From assembly GCA_965230495.1 (NCBI GenBank), contig OZ246004.1:2294001-2358000 (forward strand): DNA of 64,000 nt. Direction: 5' to 3'. This DNA comes from JACJYM01 sp965230495. GTDB taxonomy: Bacteria > Bacteroidota > Bacteroidia > Chitinophagales > Saprospiraceae. The notes under the pieces were generated by a model, which saw only the letters and a list, made by a program, of their open reading frames with translations, searched no databases and was not told the DNA's origin. The position numbers and the translations under genes are program-made. Positions 55,535 to 64,000 of this stretch are shown here, in pieces. Numbering within the stretch: position 1 is the first letter of the stretch; each line of letters begins with the position of its first letter.

Positions 55535-56887
55535 ATGACAAAAACGAAATCAAGAAAATGGTGGATAATTGGTCTTTTATCTCTAATTGTAATATTGGTT
55601 CTTCTGGCCCTAGTAAAGGCTAAGAGTAAACCTAATGGTATTGAAGTGACTACAGAAAATGTTTCTAAGAAAACAATCATAGAAACGGTTTCTGCCAGTG
55701 GAAAAATATTCCCTGAAACAGAAGTTAAGATAAGTTCCGATGTATCAGGCGAAATAGTAGAATTATATATTGAGGAAGGTGATTCTGTAGTTGTGGGTCA
55801 AGTTTTAGCTAAAATTGATCCAGACAGCTATATTTCCAGTGTCGAAGCTGGAGAAGCAGGAGTTAATAATTCCAAAGCTCAGCTTGCAATGGCCAAATCC
55901 CAAATAGAAAGTAGCATAGCCCAAAAGGAACAGATTATGGCTCAATTAGAAAATGCTCGATCTATTCATCAAAGAAATATTCAACTCAGGAATGATGGAA
56001 TTATCTCTGATGTTGAGTGGGAACAATCACAAAGCAGTCTCAAAAATCTTGAAGCAAATCTTAGAGCTGCACAAGCATCAATTAAATCTGCTGAAGAAAG
56101 TGCCAAAGGCTCCGAATACATGCTTAAAAGCAGTCAGGCAAATTTAAAAGAATTAAAAACCAATCTCCGAAGGACAACCATTCTTGCTCCCGCCAGTGGT
56201 ATTATTTCCAGCTTATCAGTTGAGAGAGGAGAGCGAGTTGTTGGAACTATTCAGATGGCAGGTACTGAAATGATGAGGATCGCTAATCTAAATACAATGG
56301 AAGCACAAGTAGAGGTATCAGAAAATGACATAATTAGCGTATCTATAGGAGACAAAGCTGAAATAGAAGTAGATGCATATTTAGATCAGATATTTACGGG
56401 TACCGTAACGCAAATAGCTAATAGTGCTTCAAATATTTCTTCACTTACCGGAACATCATTGAATACAGATCAGGTAACGAATTTTATTGTTAAAATAAGA
56501 ATGGATGCTACTTCTTATAAACAATTGAATTCCAAATATCCTTTCAGACCCGGAATGTCAGCTTCGGTAGAAATATTTACTAATAAAAAGGATGACATTA
56601 TAGCCGTTCCTATTATGTCTGTCACTACGAGAGCTAAAAATGACGAAAAGAAGAAAAGTCGAAAGGAAGCGGATGAAGAAGAAGAAATTGAAGAAGTAGT
56701 ATTTGTAGTTGAAAACGATACACTGTCTAGAGTGAAAGTTACCACGGGAATTCAGGATGATGAATACATAGAAATCGTTTCAGGTCTTAACGTAGATCAA
56801 GAAGTTGTTACTGGGCCATATTCTGCTATAAGTAAGAAGCTCAAATTGGGAGAAAGAGTTGTGATCGAAAATGAAGAAAAAGAATAG
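55535..56887 (+). CDS. HlyD/MacA-like periplasmic adaptor protein
   Basis: 450 aa. N-terminal membrane anchor (IIGLLSLIVILVLLALV), lipoyl-like half-motif GKIFPETEVKISSDVSGEIVE, a coiled-coil hairpin (about 95-205) and the second half TILAPASGIISSLSVERGER. The beta-barrel and membrane-proximal domains follow. It bridges TolC to an inner-membrane pump. Near residue 370 is a charged low-complexity insert (KKKSRKEADEEEEIEE). No ABC (macB) gene follows, so the pump must be elsewhere. Overlaps the next gene by 17 bp. Confidence 0.92.
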   Translation: MTKTKSRKWWIIGLLSLIVILVLLALVKAKSKPNGIEVTTENVSKKTIIETVSASGKIFPETEVKISSDVSGEIVELYIEEGDSVVVGQVLAKIDPDSYISSVEAGEAGVNNSKAQLAMAKSQIESSIAQKEQIMAQLENARSIHQRNIQLRNDGIISDVEWEQSQSSLKNLEANLRAAQASIKSAEESAKGSEYMLKSSQANLKELKTNLRRTTILAPASGIISSLSVERGERVVGTIQMAGTEMMRIANLNTMEAQVEVSENDIISVSIGDKAEIEVDAYLDQIFTGTVTQIANSASNISSLTGTSLNTDQVTNFIVKIRMDATSYKQLNSKYPFRPGMSASVEIFTNKKDDIIAVPIMSVTTRAKNDEKKKSRKEADEEEEIEEVVFVVENDTLSRVKVTTGIQDDEYIEIVSGLNVDQEVVTGPYSAISKKLKLGERVVIENEEKE

Positions 56888-57482
56888 TAAACATATCAAT
56901 GGACTTATTGTATTTATTAAAAATCCTGAAGAGGGAAAGGTAAAAACAAGAATAGCCAAAACGGAAGGAAATGCCAAGGCCCTTGATATCTATAATAAGT
57001 TAATAACTATCTGTCTGAAGAATATCAGCACAACTAATACTCGCCGTTTATTATACTTTACTGATTACATTGACAACCATATCGGTAAGGTTTCGGATAA
57101 TGTTGAAAGATATATCCAAGAGGGGGAAGATTTGGGCGAAAAAATGAGCAATGCCATAAGGAATTCACTAAAAAACAACCAAAAAATCTTGCTTATCGGT
57201 AGTGACTGTCCATACCTCAATGGCATACATATTCAAAATGCACTAAAAGCCCTAGATGAGCACGATGTTGTGATAGGCCCGACTTACGATGGTGGTTATT
57301 ATCTGATTGGAATGAAAAAACATCAGCCAAAACTATTTGAAGATATTCAATGGAGCACGGAAAATGTAATGACTGACACTATAAAAAAGTTAAACACTGA
57401 GAGTCTCTCCTATTTTCTTTTGGAAAAATTAAATGATATAGACTATATAGAAGATTGGAAAGAATATTTAAAGGTTAGTTAG
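56871..57482 (+). CDS. TIGR04282-type glycosyltransferase (DUF2064)
   Basis: 203 aa. A GT-A-like nucleotidyl fold: LIVFIKNPEEGKVKTRIAKT at the start, QEGEDLGEKMSNAI, then LIGSDCPYLNG with the metal-type Asp and VVIGPTYDGGYYLIGM. The family is annotated as arsenosugar-biosynthesis glycosyltransferase; in Bacteroidota its true substrate is uncertain. The start overlaps the HlyD gene. Its 3' end overlaps the convergent methyltransferase by 8 bp. Confidence 0.85.
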   Translation: MKKKNSKHINGLIVFIKNPEEGKVKTRIAKTEGNAKALDIYNKLITICLKNISTTNTRRLLYFTDYIDNHIGKVSDNVERYIQEGEDLGEKMSNAIRNSLKNNQKILLIGSDCPYLNGIHIQNALKALDEHDVVIGPTYDGGYYLIGMKKHQPKLFEDIQWSTENVMTDTIKKLNTESLSYFLLEKLNDIDYIEDWKEYLKVS

Positions 57483-58279
57483 TTAAACTATTTGTTTTCT
57501 TGCATAATATCCACACATCTTGCTGTATTCCAGTACGCATTCTTTTTCCTTCGATAAATTCTAAAAGTTCAAAATCACTAATAAGGTTACTCATAAATGA
57601 CTTAGGGTGAAAGGTCAAAAAGCTTCTATGTCCTTCTTTTGTTTTATCACGAACCGTAAGCTTTCCTTCCTCAAAATGCTTTAACTCTTGGGTTGTCATC
57701 TTATATTTAGCTGCATTACCTTGCGTTGTAATTAATAAAATTCCACCTATTTTTAAAACTCTATGTAGTTCCTCGATCCATTTATAATGCATTTCTAATG
57801 ACAAATGTGTGAAAATAGAAATTCCATATATGGCGTTGAAGAAATTGGATTCATATGGAAGAGGAGGAGATAAATCATTTTCAGCGAAACACACTCCTTT
57901 AATATTTTCACTACACCAGCTTACATATTCGTGATTATAATCGCAACCAAAAATCTGACAGTCTTCCGGAAGAATACTTATTAAATGTTGAACTACCCTG
58001 CCAGGTCCACATCCCCAATCCAAAATCTTAATCCCATTAAAACTTAAATATTTAGAAAGATGATTGATTACCCAGACCGCACTTGACTTACTATCTTCAT
58101 AGAATGCTCTGTAGTCAAGTTTAAAAGTTTCGAAAATAAAATATGGTGGAGGTAGCTTCTTTAAATTTTCTTCTTTGTCTAAAAGTTTTTAAATAAAAAA
58201 AACTATAAACCAAAAAGTCTATTCTTTCAGAAAGTCCTAACCTAATGAACAGAATCTTAATCGAGGTTTTTAATTTCAA
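57475..58279 (-). pseudogene. Class I SAM methyltransferase with an apparent frameshift
   Basis: The intact-looking part (from 58023, with a TTG that is probably not the real start) begins inside the SAM motif: DWGCGPGR, then IFGCDYN, ISIFTHL and HRVLKIGGILLIT. The reading frame stays open upstream to 58188 and encodes LPPPYFIFETFKLDYRAFYE, which is the usual N-terminal part of such enzymes, but there is no start codon. One base out of frame, a TTG at 58279 opens a frame (LGLSERIDFLVYSFFYLKTF) that ends at 58121. Joining the two needs one base removed between 58124 and 58188. Either a true frameshift mutation or a sequence error. The target of methylation is unknown. Confidence 0.65.
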
Positions 58280-58582
58280 TTGCTAATTTTTTCCTCACCT
58301 CCCAAAAAAATCTAAATCAGTGGATTTTAATCCCAAATTCAAATGGACAATACGCGGTAAGGTTATTAAATAAAAAGACAATTCATTAAATGAATGATAC
58401 TTTGATGTCATGAATAAAGACGTATAAGTTTTCATTTTATTGTCATCATTTAATTTTTTATCCAACCCCAAACTTATTTTATCCCCATTTATTTAAATAC
58501 TACTATATTTGATAACTAGGATCTCTCAATTCAGATATCCTTAAGTTCGGACTTGACTTAGTTAAAATGAAAAATTATTCCC
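58280..58582. other. Intergenic region upstream of the RND efflux operon
   Basis: No coding frame seen. It contains a 15-bp AT-rich palindrome (ATTCATTAAATGAAT, 58381-58395) and a -7 element at 58504-58511. Confidence 0.45.
58504..58511 (+). promoter_or_regulatory. -7 element TATATTTG of the RND operon
   Basis: Exact TAnnTTTG, 71 nt before the ATG. A TTTT at 58477-58480 is a weak -33 candidate. Confidence 0.45.
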
Positions 58583-60895
58583 ATGAATAGACTTGTTTTT
58601 CTTTGTTGCTTTTTACTACATTTTTCTTTGTTTTCACAGACACCTGCTAAGGTTACCGTAATTTTGGATGACAATCGTGGTTCTAAGGATTTCTTTGAAA
58701 ATGTAAAGTCTGAAATAGACGTACTTTTGGGAAATAGATATCAGATCAGTTTTGACAAAAAAGTCCTCGGAAAAGACCTATCTCCTACCCCTTCTGCTAT
58801 AAATCAAGCGATGGCAGAATCCGATGTGTTTATCACTCTTGGTTTTATTAGCTCTAATTTACTAAGCAACTTAAATCAATATCCGGTTCCGAGTATTGCA
58901 GGTTTTTCTCTTGAAAGGACACAAAACGAAAGCACAAATATTAATAACTATAATTATATCCAAAGTCCTTTTTCAATAGAAAAGGATTTCGAGATATTTC
59001 AATCCATTTATCCATTTAAAAATTTAGGTGTATTTGTAGAACCACAATTATTAGATGGATTAGCACCATATTTAAATAAATACAAATCTGATTTCGAAGT
59101 AGAGTTTATTCCGATTAGCCAAAGCCCTTCTCAAGATATTGAAAAGCTCAGCTCAAAAGTTGACGCTGTCTACTTTCTACCAAACTTGTACGAAAGTCCG
59201 CAAAAAGAACAAGAGCTCATTGACGCCATTAGTGACAAAGGCTTACCCTCATTTAGCCTTATAGGTAGAAGAGATGTAAAAAAAGGAATTATGGCCTCTA
59301 ATTCTCCTTCTAATTATATTAACATTTATGGTAGAAGAATAGCTCTCAGCGTTATGAAAATTTTAGAAGGCCAGAATGCGAAGGATTTACCTATTCAAAT
59401 CGGAGGAATTGAAGAGGACTTTGTTATAAATACTTCTACTATGAAAAAAATTAAAATCTACCCCCCCCTTGAAGTCTTGAGCAAAGCTTCCTTTGTAGGA
59501 TTAGAAGATTCCTCAGGAAAAAACTATACTTTAAGTAATGCGATAGCAGAAGCTCTTGATAATAACTTATCTTTTCAGGCGGAAAAGAAAAACATAGACT
59601 TGCAACGTAAAGAGGTTGGAATTGCCAAATCTAATATCTTTCCTGACATCAGTGCAAATTCTAATTTAACCTATCTTGATAATGAATCCGCTGAGAGGCT
59701 TACGTCAGCTAATCAATTAACTCCTCAGACACAATGGTCCGGTAACTTAGCTTTATCACAATTGATTTATTCCGAACCTGCTCTAGCAAATATTTCTATC
59801 CAAAAATCACTACTTAAAGCCCAAAAATATGGTGTACTATCCAATCAATTAGATCTTGTACTGGATGTCTGCACAGCATATATTAGGTTATTACAAGCAC
59901 AAGCTAACTTGAACATTCAGAATAATAATGTTCAAACTACTCTTGTTAACTTAAACATTGCAAAAACAAAAGCCAATATTGGCACTATTAGTTTAGCAGA
60001 TGTCCACGGTTTTGAATCCCAATTGGCTTTAAACAAATCTGCTCTCAATGATGCTCAAACCACTGTGGAACAAGCCAAAATTAGCTTTAATCAACTTTTG
60101 AATAGGCCTTTAGACAGCAATATCTCATTAGAAGATGTACAAATCAGTGACAAACTTGTTTTTATAGCCGATCCAAGAATTCAAACCACTATAAATAACA
60201 GATACGACATAACTCGGTTCTCACAATTTTTAATTGATTATGCCTTACGTCATTCACCTTCCATAAATCAAATCAAGTACTCTATAAAAGCACAAGAGAG
60301 GTCTCTAAAATCAAATAAAAGAAGTTTATATCATCCTCAATTAGCTGTACAAGGAAATCTTGACAAAACCTTTGGCAGATACGGCACTCGCATCACCGAT
60401 GAAACTTTAGAGACCATAGGTATAGATCCTTATCATCCTACGGGAAATGTCACGTTAAGGGCATCATTACCTCTTTTCCAAGGAAATTTGAGAAATCTTA
60501 AAATTCAAAAAGATAAGATAGCTGTTGATCAACTTTCAACTAACAGAGAACTTTTAGAACAAACATTTTCTGCTAATATCAGGTATTCTCTCGAAAATCT
60601 GGGAAATGCCTACAATGACATTCTTTTTACTCAACAAGCTGAAACATCAAGTGAAAAATTCTTGCAAATAATACAAGATCTATACAAAGAAGGAGCGACT
60701 AACATAGTTACACTTTTAGACGCTCAAAACAATGCTTTATCTACCAAATTGAACACAATATATACCAGATATCAATTTCTTATTGATGCATTGACTATAG
60801 AAAGATTAGTCAACAAATTCTATCTATTATCCACGCAAAAAGAGAAAGACGATTTTATAAATGAGTATTTTAATTATATTATTCAAAACAATTAA
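58583..60895 (+). CDS. TolC family protein fused to an N-terminal periplasmic-binding-like domain
   Basis: 770 aa with a signal peptide (MNRLVFLCCFLLHFSLFSQ). Residues about 20-305 resemble an ABC-type substrate-binding (PBP) fold: VTVILDDNRGSKDFFE, DVFITLGFISSNLL, NLGVFVEPQLLDG, DAVYFLPNLYESP, SFSLIGRRDVKKGIMAS. From about residue 315 a TolC protein begins (YTLSNAIAEALDNNLSFQAE) and has the usual two halves. It is longer than a normal TolC by the added domain. It is followed 2 bp later by an adaptor and then an RND pump gene, so it is the outer-membrane part of that efflux system. Confidence 0.9.
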   Translation: MNRLVFLCCFLLHFSLFSQTPAKVTVILDDNRGSKDFFENVKSEIDVLLGNRYQISFDKKVLGKDLSPTPSAINQAMAESDVFITLGFISSNLLSNLNQYPVPSIAGFSLERTQNESTNINNYNYIQSPFSIEKDFEIFQSIYPFKNLGVFVEPQLLDGLAPYLNKYKSDFEVEFIPISQSPSQDIEKLSSKVDAVYFLPNLYESPQKEQELIDAISDKGLPSFSLIGRRDVKKGIMASNSPSNYINIYGRRIALSVMKILEGQNAKDLPIQIGGIEEDFVINTSTMKKIKIYPPLEVLSKASFVGLEDSSGKNYTLSNAIAEALDNNLSFQAEKKNIDLQRKEVGIAKSNIFPDISANSNLTYLDNESAERLTSANQLTPQTQWSGNLALSQLIYSEPALANISIQKSLLKAQKYGVLSNQLDLVLDVCTAYIRLLQAQANLNIQNNNVQTTLVNLNIAKTKANIGTISLADVHGFESQLALNKSALNDAQTTVEQAKISFNQLLNRPLDSNISLEDVQISDKLVFIADPRIQTTINNRYDITRFSQFLIDYALRHSPSINQIKYSIKAQERSLKSNKRSLYHPQLAVQGNLDKTFGRYGTRITDETLETIGIDPYHPTGNVTLRASLPLFQGNLRNLKIQKDKIAVDQLSTNRELLEQTFSANIRYSLENLGNAYNDILFTQQAETSSEKFLQIIQDLYKEGATNIVTLLDAQNNALSTKLNTIYTRYQFLIDALTIERLVNKFYLLSTQKEKDDFINEYFNYIIQNN

Positions 60896-60897
60896 AA

Positions 60898-62067
60898 ATG
60901 TACAAACCTATTACAAACATTTTAGTATTATCAATGATAATTGCTTGTAATAATGCTACTGAAGAAACTAACGAGGTGTCAACTATTCGTCCAGTAAAGT
61001 ATTTTAAAGTAGGTGCTAATAAATTAGAAGGAAAACATACTTTTACTGGTTTGGCGAAGGCTCAACAAGAAGCGGATCTAAGTTTTAAAGTAAGTGGAAC
61101 AGTTGATAAGGTCATTGTAAAAGTAGGAGATAGAGTTAAAAAGGGTGATATTCTAGCTGTAATTGATGCTACTGATTATCAAGTGAATTATAATCAATCT
61201 CTGGCTAATGTACAAAGCTCCAAAGCACAAATTGAAAGTGCTCAGGCTCAGCTTGAAAGTGCTCGGGCCAATTTTATTAATGCAGAATCAAATTATCAGA
61301 GGTTCGAGAAACTTTACGAAACCAACAGCATTTCTTTAAGTGATTTTGAACAAGCCAAATCCGCTTACCAAAGTGCTGAAGCGTCGTTGAAAGCTGCCCA
61401 TACTCAGGTTAATGCAGCAAAAGCATCCACAACTTCAACGGAAAGTATGGCCAAATCGGCATCCAATCAAATTTCATATACCAGAATGAAAGCACCATTC
61501 TCTGGGGTCGTTGTGGCTGTAAATGTGGAGCCAAACGAAATTATAAATCAAGGTACTCCCGCCATTGTACTTAACTCCGAATCCAACCCAGACATTGAAG
61601 TGGGTGTTCCAGAAAATGTTATTTCTGAAATCAAGGCAAAACAAAAGGTTCATATCTCGTTTAATTCAATACATGACAAAACATATGATGGCTTTGTCCA
61701 TGAAATAGGATATAGTCCCTCTGGCAATACTTATCCCGTCACCATTAGATTGACCAATGGCGATAATGATATTAGGCCAGGTATGCCTGCCAATGCTTTA
61801 TTTGAATTTAACGATCACCATTCAAAAGACAATGCTATGATTGTTCCTGCAAGTGCTGTTGGAGAAGATAAACAGGGTAATTTTGTTTATCTCATTGAAA
61901 CTTCTGATAAGAAATCATTCTGCAAGAAAAAACATATAAAAGTTGGCAAATTAAATGATATTGGGTTTGAGGTATTATCCGGTATTAGCACAGGAGATCT
62001 AGTAGCCAGTGCGGGATTAAACATCCTTAGAGATGGAATGCAGGTAAGTCTTTATCAACAGAATTAA
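60898..62067 (+). CDS. RND efflux periplasmic adaptor lipoprotein
   Basis: 389 aa. Lipoprotein signal (ILVLSMIIAC, lipobox). Lipoyl half-motifs FKVSGTVDKVIVKVGDRVKK and RMKAPFSGVVVAVNVEPNE flank a coiled-coil hairpin rich in Gln/Ala/Ser. Beta-barrel and membrane-proximal domains follow (GMPANALFEF, ISTGDLVASAGLN). It links the RND pump to the upstream TolC fusion protein. Confidence 0.93.
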   Translation: MYKPITNILVLSMIIACNNATEETNEVSTIRPVKYFKVGANKLEGKHTFTGLAKAQQEADLSFKVSGTVDKVIVKVGDRVKKGDILAVIDATDYQVNYNQSLANVQSSKAQIESAQAQLESARANFINAESNYQRFEKLYETNSISLSDFEQAKSAYQSAEASLKAAHTQVNAAKASTTSTESMAKSASNQISYTRMKAPFSGVVVAVNVEPNEIINQGTPAIVLNSESNPDIEVGVPENVISEIKAKQKVHISFNSIHDKTYDGFVHEIGYSPSGNTYPVTIRLTNGDNDIRPGMPANALFEFNDHHSKDNAMIVPASAVGEDKQGNFVYLIETSDKKSFCKKKHIKVGKLNDIGFEVLSGISTGDLVASAGLNILRDGMQVSLYQQN

Positions 62068-62075
62068 TTTAAGAG

Positions 62076-64000
62076 ATGAATCTTACAGAATTTACCATAA
62101 AAAGAAGCAGAATAGCCATTTCTATCTTTACTCTTTTAGCTGTAATGGGAATTACCACTTATTTTGGTTTGCCACAAGATAGTATGCCTCCTTATACTGT
62201 AAGGGTTGCTACCGTAGTAGCTCCATTCTCGGGAGCTAGTCCAGAAAGGGTAGAAAATTTAGTGAGTAGAAAAATTGAAGAAAAAATTCAAGAAATTCCT
62301 GAGCTAAAGGAAATAAATACACAATCGAGATCAGGGCTTTCCGTAGCCACAATAACTCTAAAAGATGAGGTTCCTCCCGGCAAATTGCAAAACATATGGG
62401 ATAGAATACGAAGAAAACTTAATACCGTTGAATTTCCGGAAGGTGTAAAATACGATTTGAAAGATGATGATGTTGGAGTTGTTTACGGAATTATGTTAGG
62501 ACTCATCTCAAACAATGACAGTCAAGGGAATATGGAGTTCTCCTATGCTGAAATGAAACAATTATGCGATAACATTCGGGATGAACTAATAGCTATTGAT
62601 GCTGCCGCCAAAGTAGAAATAGGTGGAGATCAAGTGGAGCAGATTTTTATGGAGTTTGATAATGCCCAAATGTCCAGCCTCCAAATTACAGCTTCCCAGG
62701 TACAAAACATATTAGCTGGTACCAATATACTCTATTCAGGTGGTGAATTGAATTTAGGGCAAGAACGTATCATTATTGAACCCACTGGAAACTTTGATAA
62801 CGTCAATGATATCAAAGGTACCATCATACGGTCCATTAATGGACAATCCCTCTATTTACAAGACATTGCTAAAATATGGCGTGGATATAAAGATCCTCAA
62901 GAACAAATCATTAGGGTCGATGGGAAACAAGCCTTATCGCTTTCTGTATCTTTAAAGGATGGTGCTAATATTGTTCAACTTGGAGAAGTCATTGATGAAA
63001 AATTGGCAGAAATTAACAGTCGTTTGCCTATCGGTTTAGAATTAAGAAGACTTTCCTCTATGGATCTTTATGTGGATTCAGAGGTTAGCAATTTTGTAAG
63101 TAACCTACTGCAAACTGTTGTATTGGTATTAATAGTAATGTTAATATTCCTTGGTTTTCGAACAGGATTGATCATTGCATCTTTAGTACCAATGGTAATT
63201 CTTGCTACCTTTTTGTTTATGGGTATTTTGGGACAAGGTATTAACCAGGTATCACTGGCAGCCCTCATAATGGCACTGGGTTTGATGGTCGATAACGGAG
63301 TGGTTGTAGCTGAAACAGTATTGGTCAAGCTTGAAAAAGGAATTGATAAATGGAATGCAGTTAAAGAAGCTTGCGATGAATTGATCATCCCTTTATTGAT
63401 ATCAACCCTTACAACCTCAGTAGCATTCATGTCCTTTTATCTAGCTGAGGGTACTATGGGTGACATAGTAGGACCACTATTTGTCGTGATATCTATCGCT
63501 TTGATCTGTTCCTGGTTTTTATCGATGACCATGGTAACAATGCTTTGTTACTACTTTTTAAAAATACAGAAGCAGGCAGACGATAATAAAGGTCTTGTCG
63601 ACAGGTCAATAGATTATTTAAAAGAGAAATATGACAATTTAATCAACTTAGCCTTAAAACATAAACTAGCTTCAATGCTTAGTGTTTTGGCGCTATTTAT
63701 AAGTTCTTTAATGCTTTTCGGAAAGATTCCATTTATATTTTTCCCCGATTCGGAAAGAAATCTTATCACTGTAGATATCAAATTGCCTCAAGGGAGTAGA
63801 ATAGAAAGTACATCTGCAGTTGTTGATGGATTAGAAAATTACATTATTCAAAATCTGCAACTAGATGGAGTTAGAACAAAGGGTGTAATTGATTGGTCCG
63901 CTTTCATAGGTAAGGGACCTGAGTCCTATGACTTAGGATACTCTCCTGATGAAGCAAATGCAAATTACGCCCACATGTTGGTAAATACTTCCTCGGGAGA
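62076..64000 (+). CDS. RND efflux pump permease, truncated by window end
   Basis: At least 641 codons from ATG at 62076, open to the right edge without a stop. First helix is in RIAISIFTLLAVMGITTYF, then PPYTVRVATVVAPFSGASPE, the large porter domain, and a second helix set with the RND signature ALIMALGLMVDNGVVVAE (the Asp of the proton relay). It is the inner-membrane pump of AcrB/HAE1 type, completing the TolC fusion-adaptor-RND operon with an 8-bp gap to the adaptor. Substrate not predictable. Confidence 0.93.
   Translation, partial: MNLTEFTIKRSRIAISIFTLLAVMGITTYFGLPQDSMPPYTVRVATVVAPFSGASPERVENLVSRKIEEKIQEIPELKEINTQSRSGLSVATITLKDEVPPGKLQNIWDRIRRKLNTVEFPEGVKYDLKDDDVGVVYGIMLGLISNNDSQGNMEFSYAEMKQLCDNIRDELIAIDAAAKVEIGGDQVEQIFMEFDNAQMSSLQITASQVQNILAGTNILYSGGELNLGQERIIIEPTGNFDNVNDIKGTIIRSINGQSLYLQDIAKIWRGYKDPQEQIIRVDGKQALSLSVSLKDGANIVQLGEVIDEKLAEINSRLPIGLELRRLSSMDLYVDSEVSNFVSNLLQTVVLVLIVMLIFLGFRTGLIIASLVPMVILATFLFMGILGQGINQVSLAALIMALGLMVDNGVVVAETVLVKLEKGIDKWNAVKEACDELIIPLLISTLTTSVAFMSFYLAEGTMGDIVGPLFVVISIALICSWFLSMTMVTMLCYYFLKIQKQADDNKGLVDRSIDYLKEKYDNLINLALKHKLASMLSVLALFISSLMLFGKIPFIFFPDSERNLITVDIKLPQGSRIESTSAVVDGLENYIIQNLQLDGVRTKGVIDWSAFIGKGPESYDLGYSPDEANANYAHMLVNTSSG

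Noticed and set aside
58381..58395. Palindrome ATTCATTAAATGAAT as an operator
   Set aside because: AT-rich short palindrome in AT-rich DNA; chance is a sufficient explanation, and no regulator gene is adjacent.
63068..63430. Minus-strand frame inside the RND permease gene
   Set aside because: Reverse image of the pump's helix region.

Overview
The window looks like chromosomal DNA from a low-GC member of the Bacteroidota, most likely a marine Saprospiria/Saprospiraceae-type bacterium. Grounds seen in the sequence: at least six very large or secreted proteins end in type IX secretion (T9SS) sorting domains of type A or type B, there is a PorP/SprF-family protein, several genes are preceded by the Bacteroidota promoter element TAnnTTTG, TTG start codons occur, and the giant HYR-type/dockerin-like surface proteins are of the kind common in Saprospiraceae. 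No taxonomic marker gene is present, so the family-level call is inference. I see no phage, insertion sequence, CRISPR array or replication origin.

Layout. 0-10 kb (+ strand): an OmpA/DUF937 envelope protein, a retropepsin-like protease with PDZ, cysS, an M28 glutaminyl-cyclase-like lipoprotein, methylmalonyl-CoA mutase, a small outer-membrane-type protein and a T9SS type A protein. 10-20 kb: a PlsC-like acyltransferase, an inward-rectifier K+ channel, an ECF sigma/membrane protein/Spy-like sensor module, a DksA-type zinc-finger protein, an alpha/beta hydrolase, an FMN-dependent glutamate-synthase-like protein, DUF2905, then a minus-strand run gmhA-gmhB-(thioredoxin-like)-ridA-queE. 20-32 kb: a GT4 glycosyltransferase, a 1864-aa PKD/type B surface protein, an exbB-4TM-exbD-exbD operon, tRNA-Ser(GGA), tatD, RNase H1 with two hybrid-binding domains, and ruvX-def.

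32-53 kb is the most unusual part: a minus-strand surface-protein island. It holds three paralogous giant proteins (about 1459, 2024 and 1294 aa) with HYR-like repeats, a dockerin-type Ca2+ module, a cohesin-like domain and a type A sorting domain. It also holds a 1058-aa protein with three cohesin-like domains and a type B sorting domain, co-oriented with a PorP/SprF gene, a small unknown secreted protein, and an orphan NarL/LuxR response regulator at the upstream edge. One of the giants has a C-type-lectin-like domain inserted in a loop. The co-location of cohesin-like and dockerin-like modules suggests a T9SS-exported, Ca2+-dependent surface assembly. That is inference.

53-64 kb: a lipid A-type acyltransferase, a TolC/HlyD pair followed by a TIGR04282-type glycosyltransferase, a frameshifted methyltransferase, and an RND efflux operon whose TolC protein carries an N-terminal periplasmic-binding-protein-like domain. 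The RND permease runs off the right edge.
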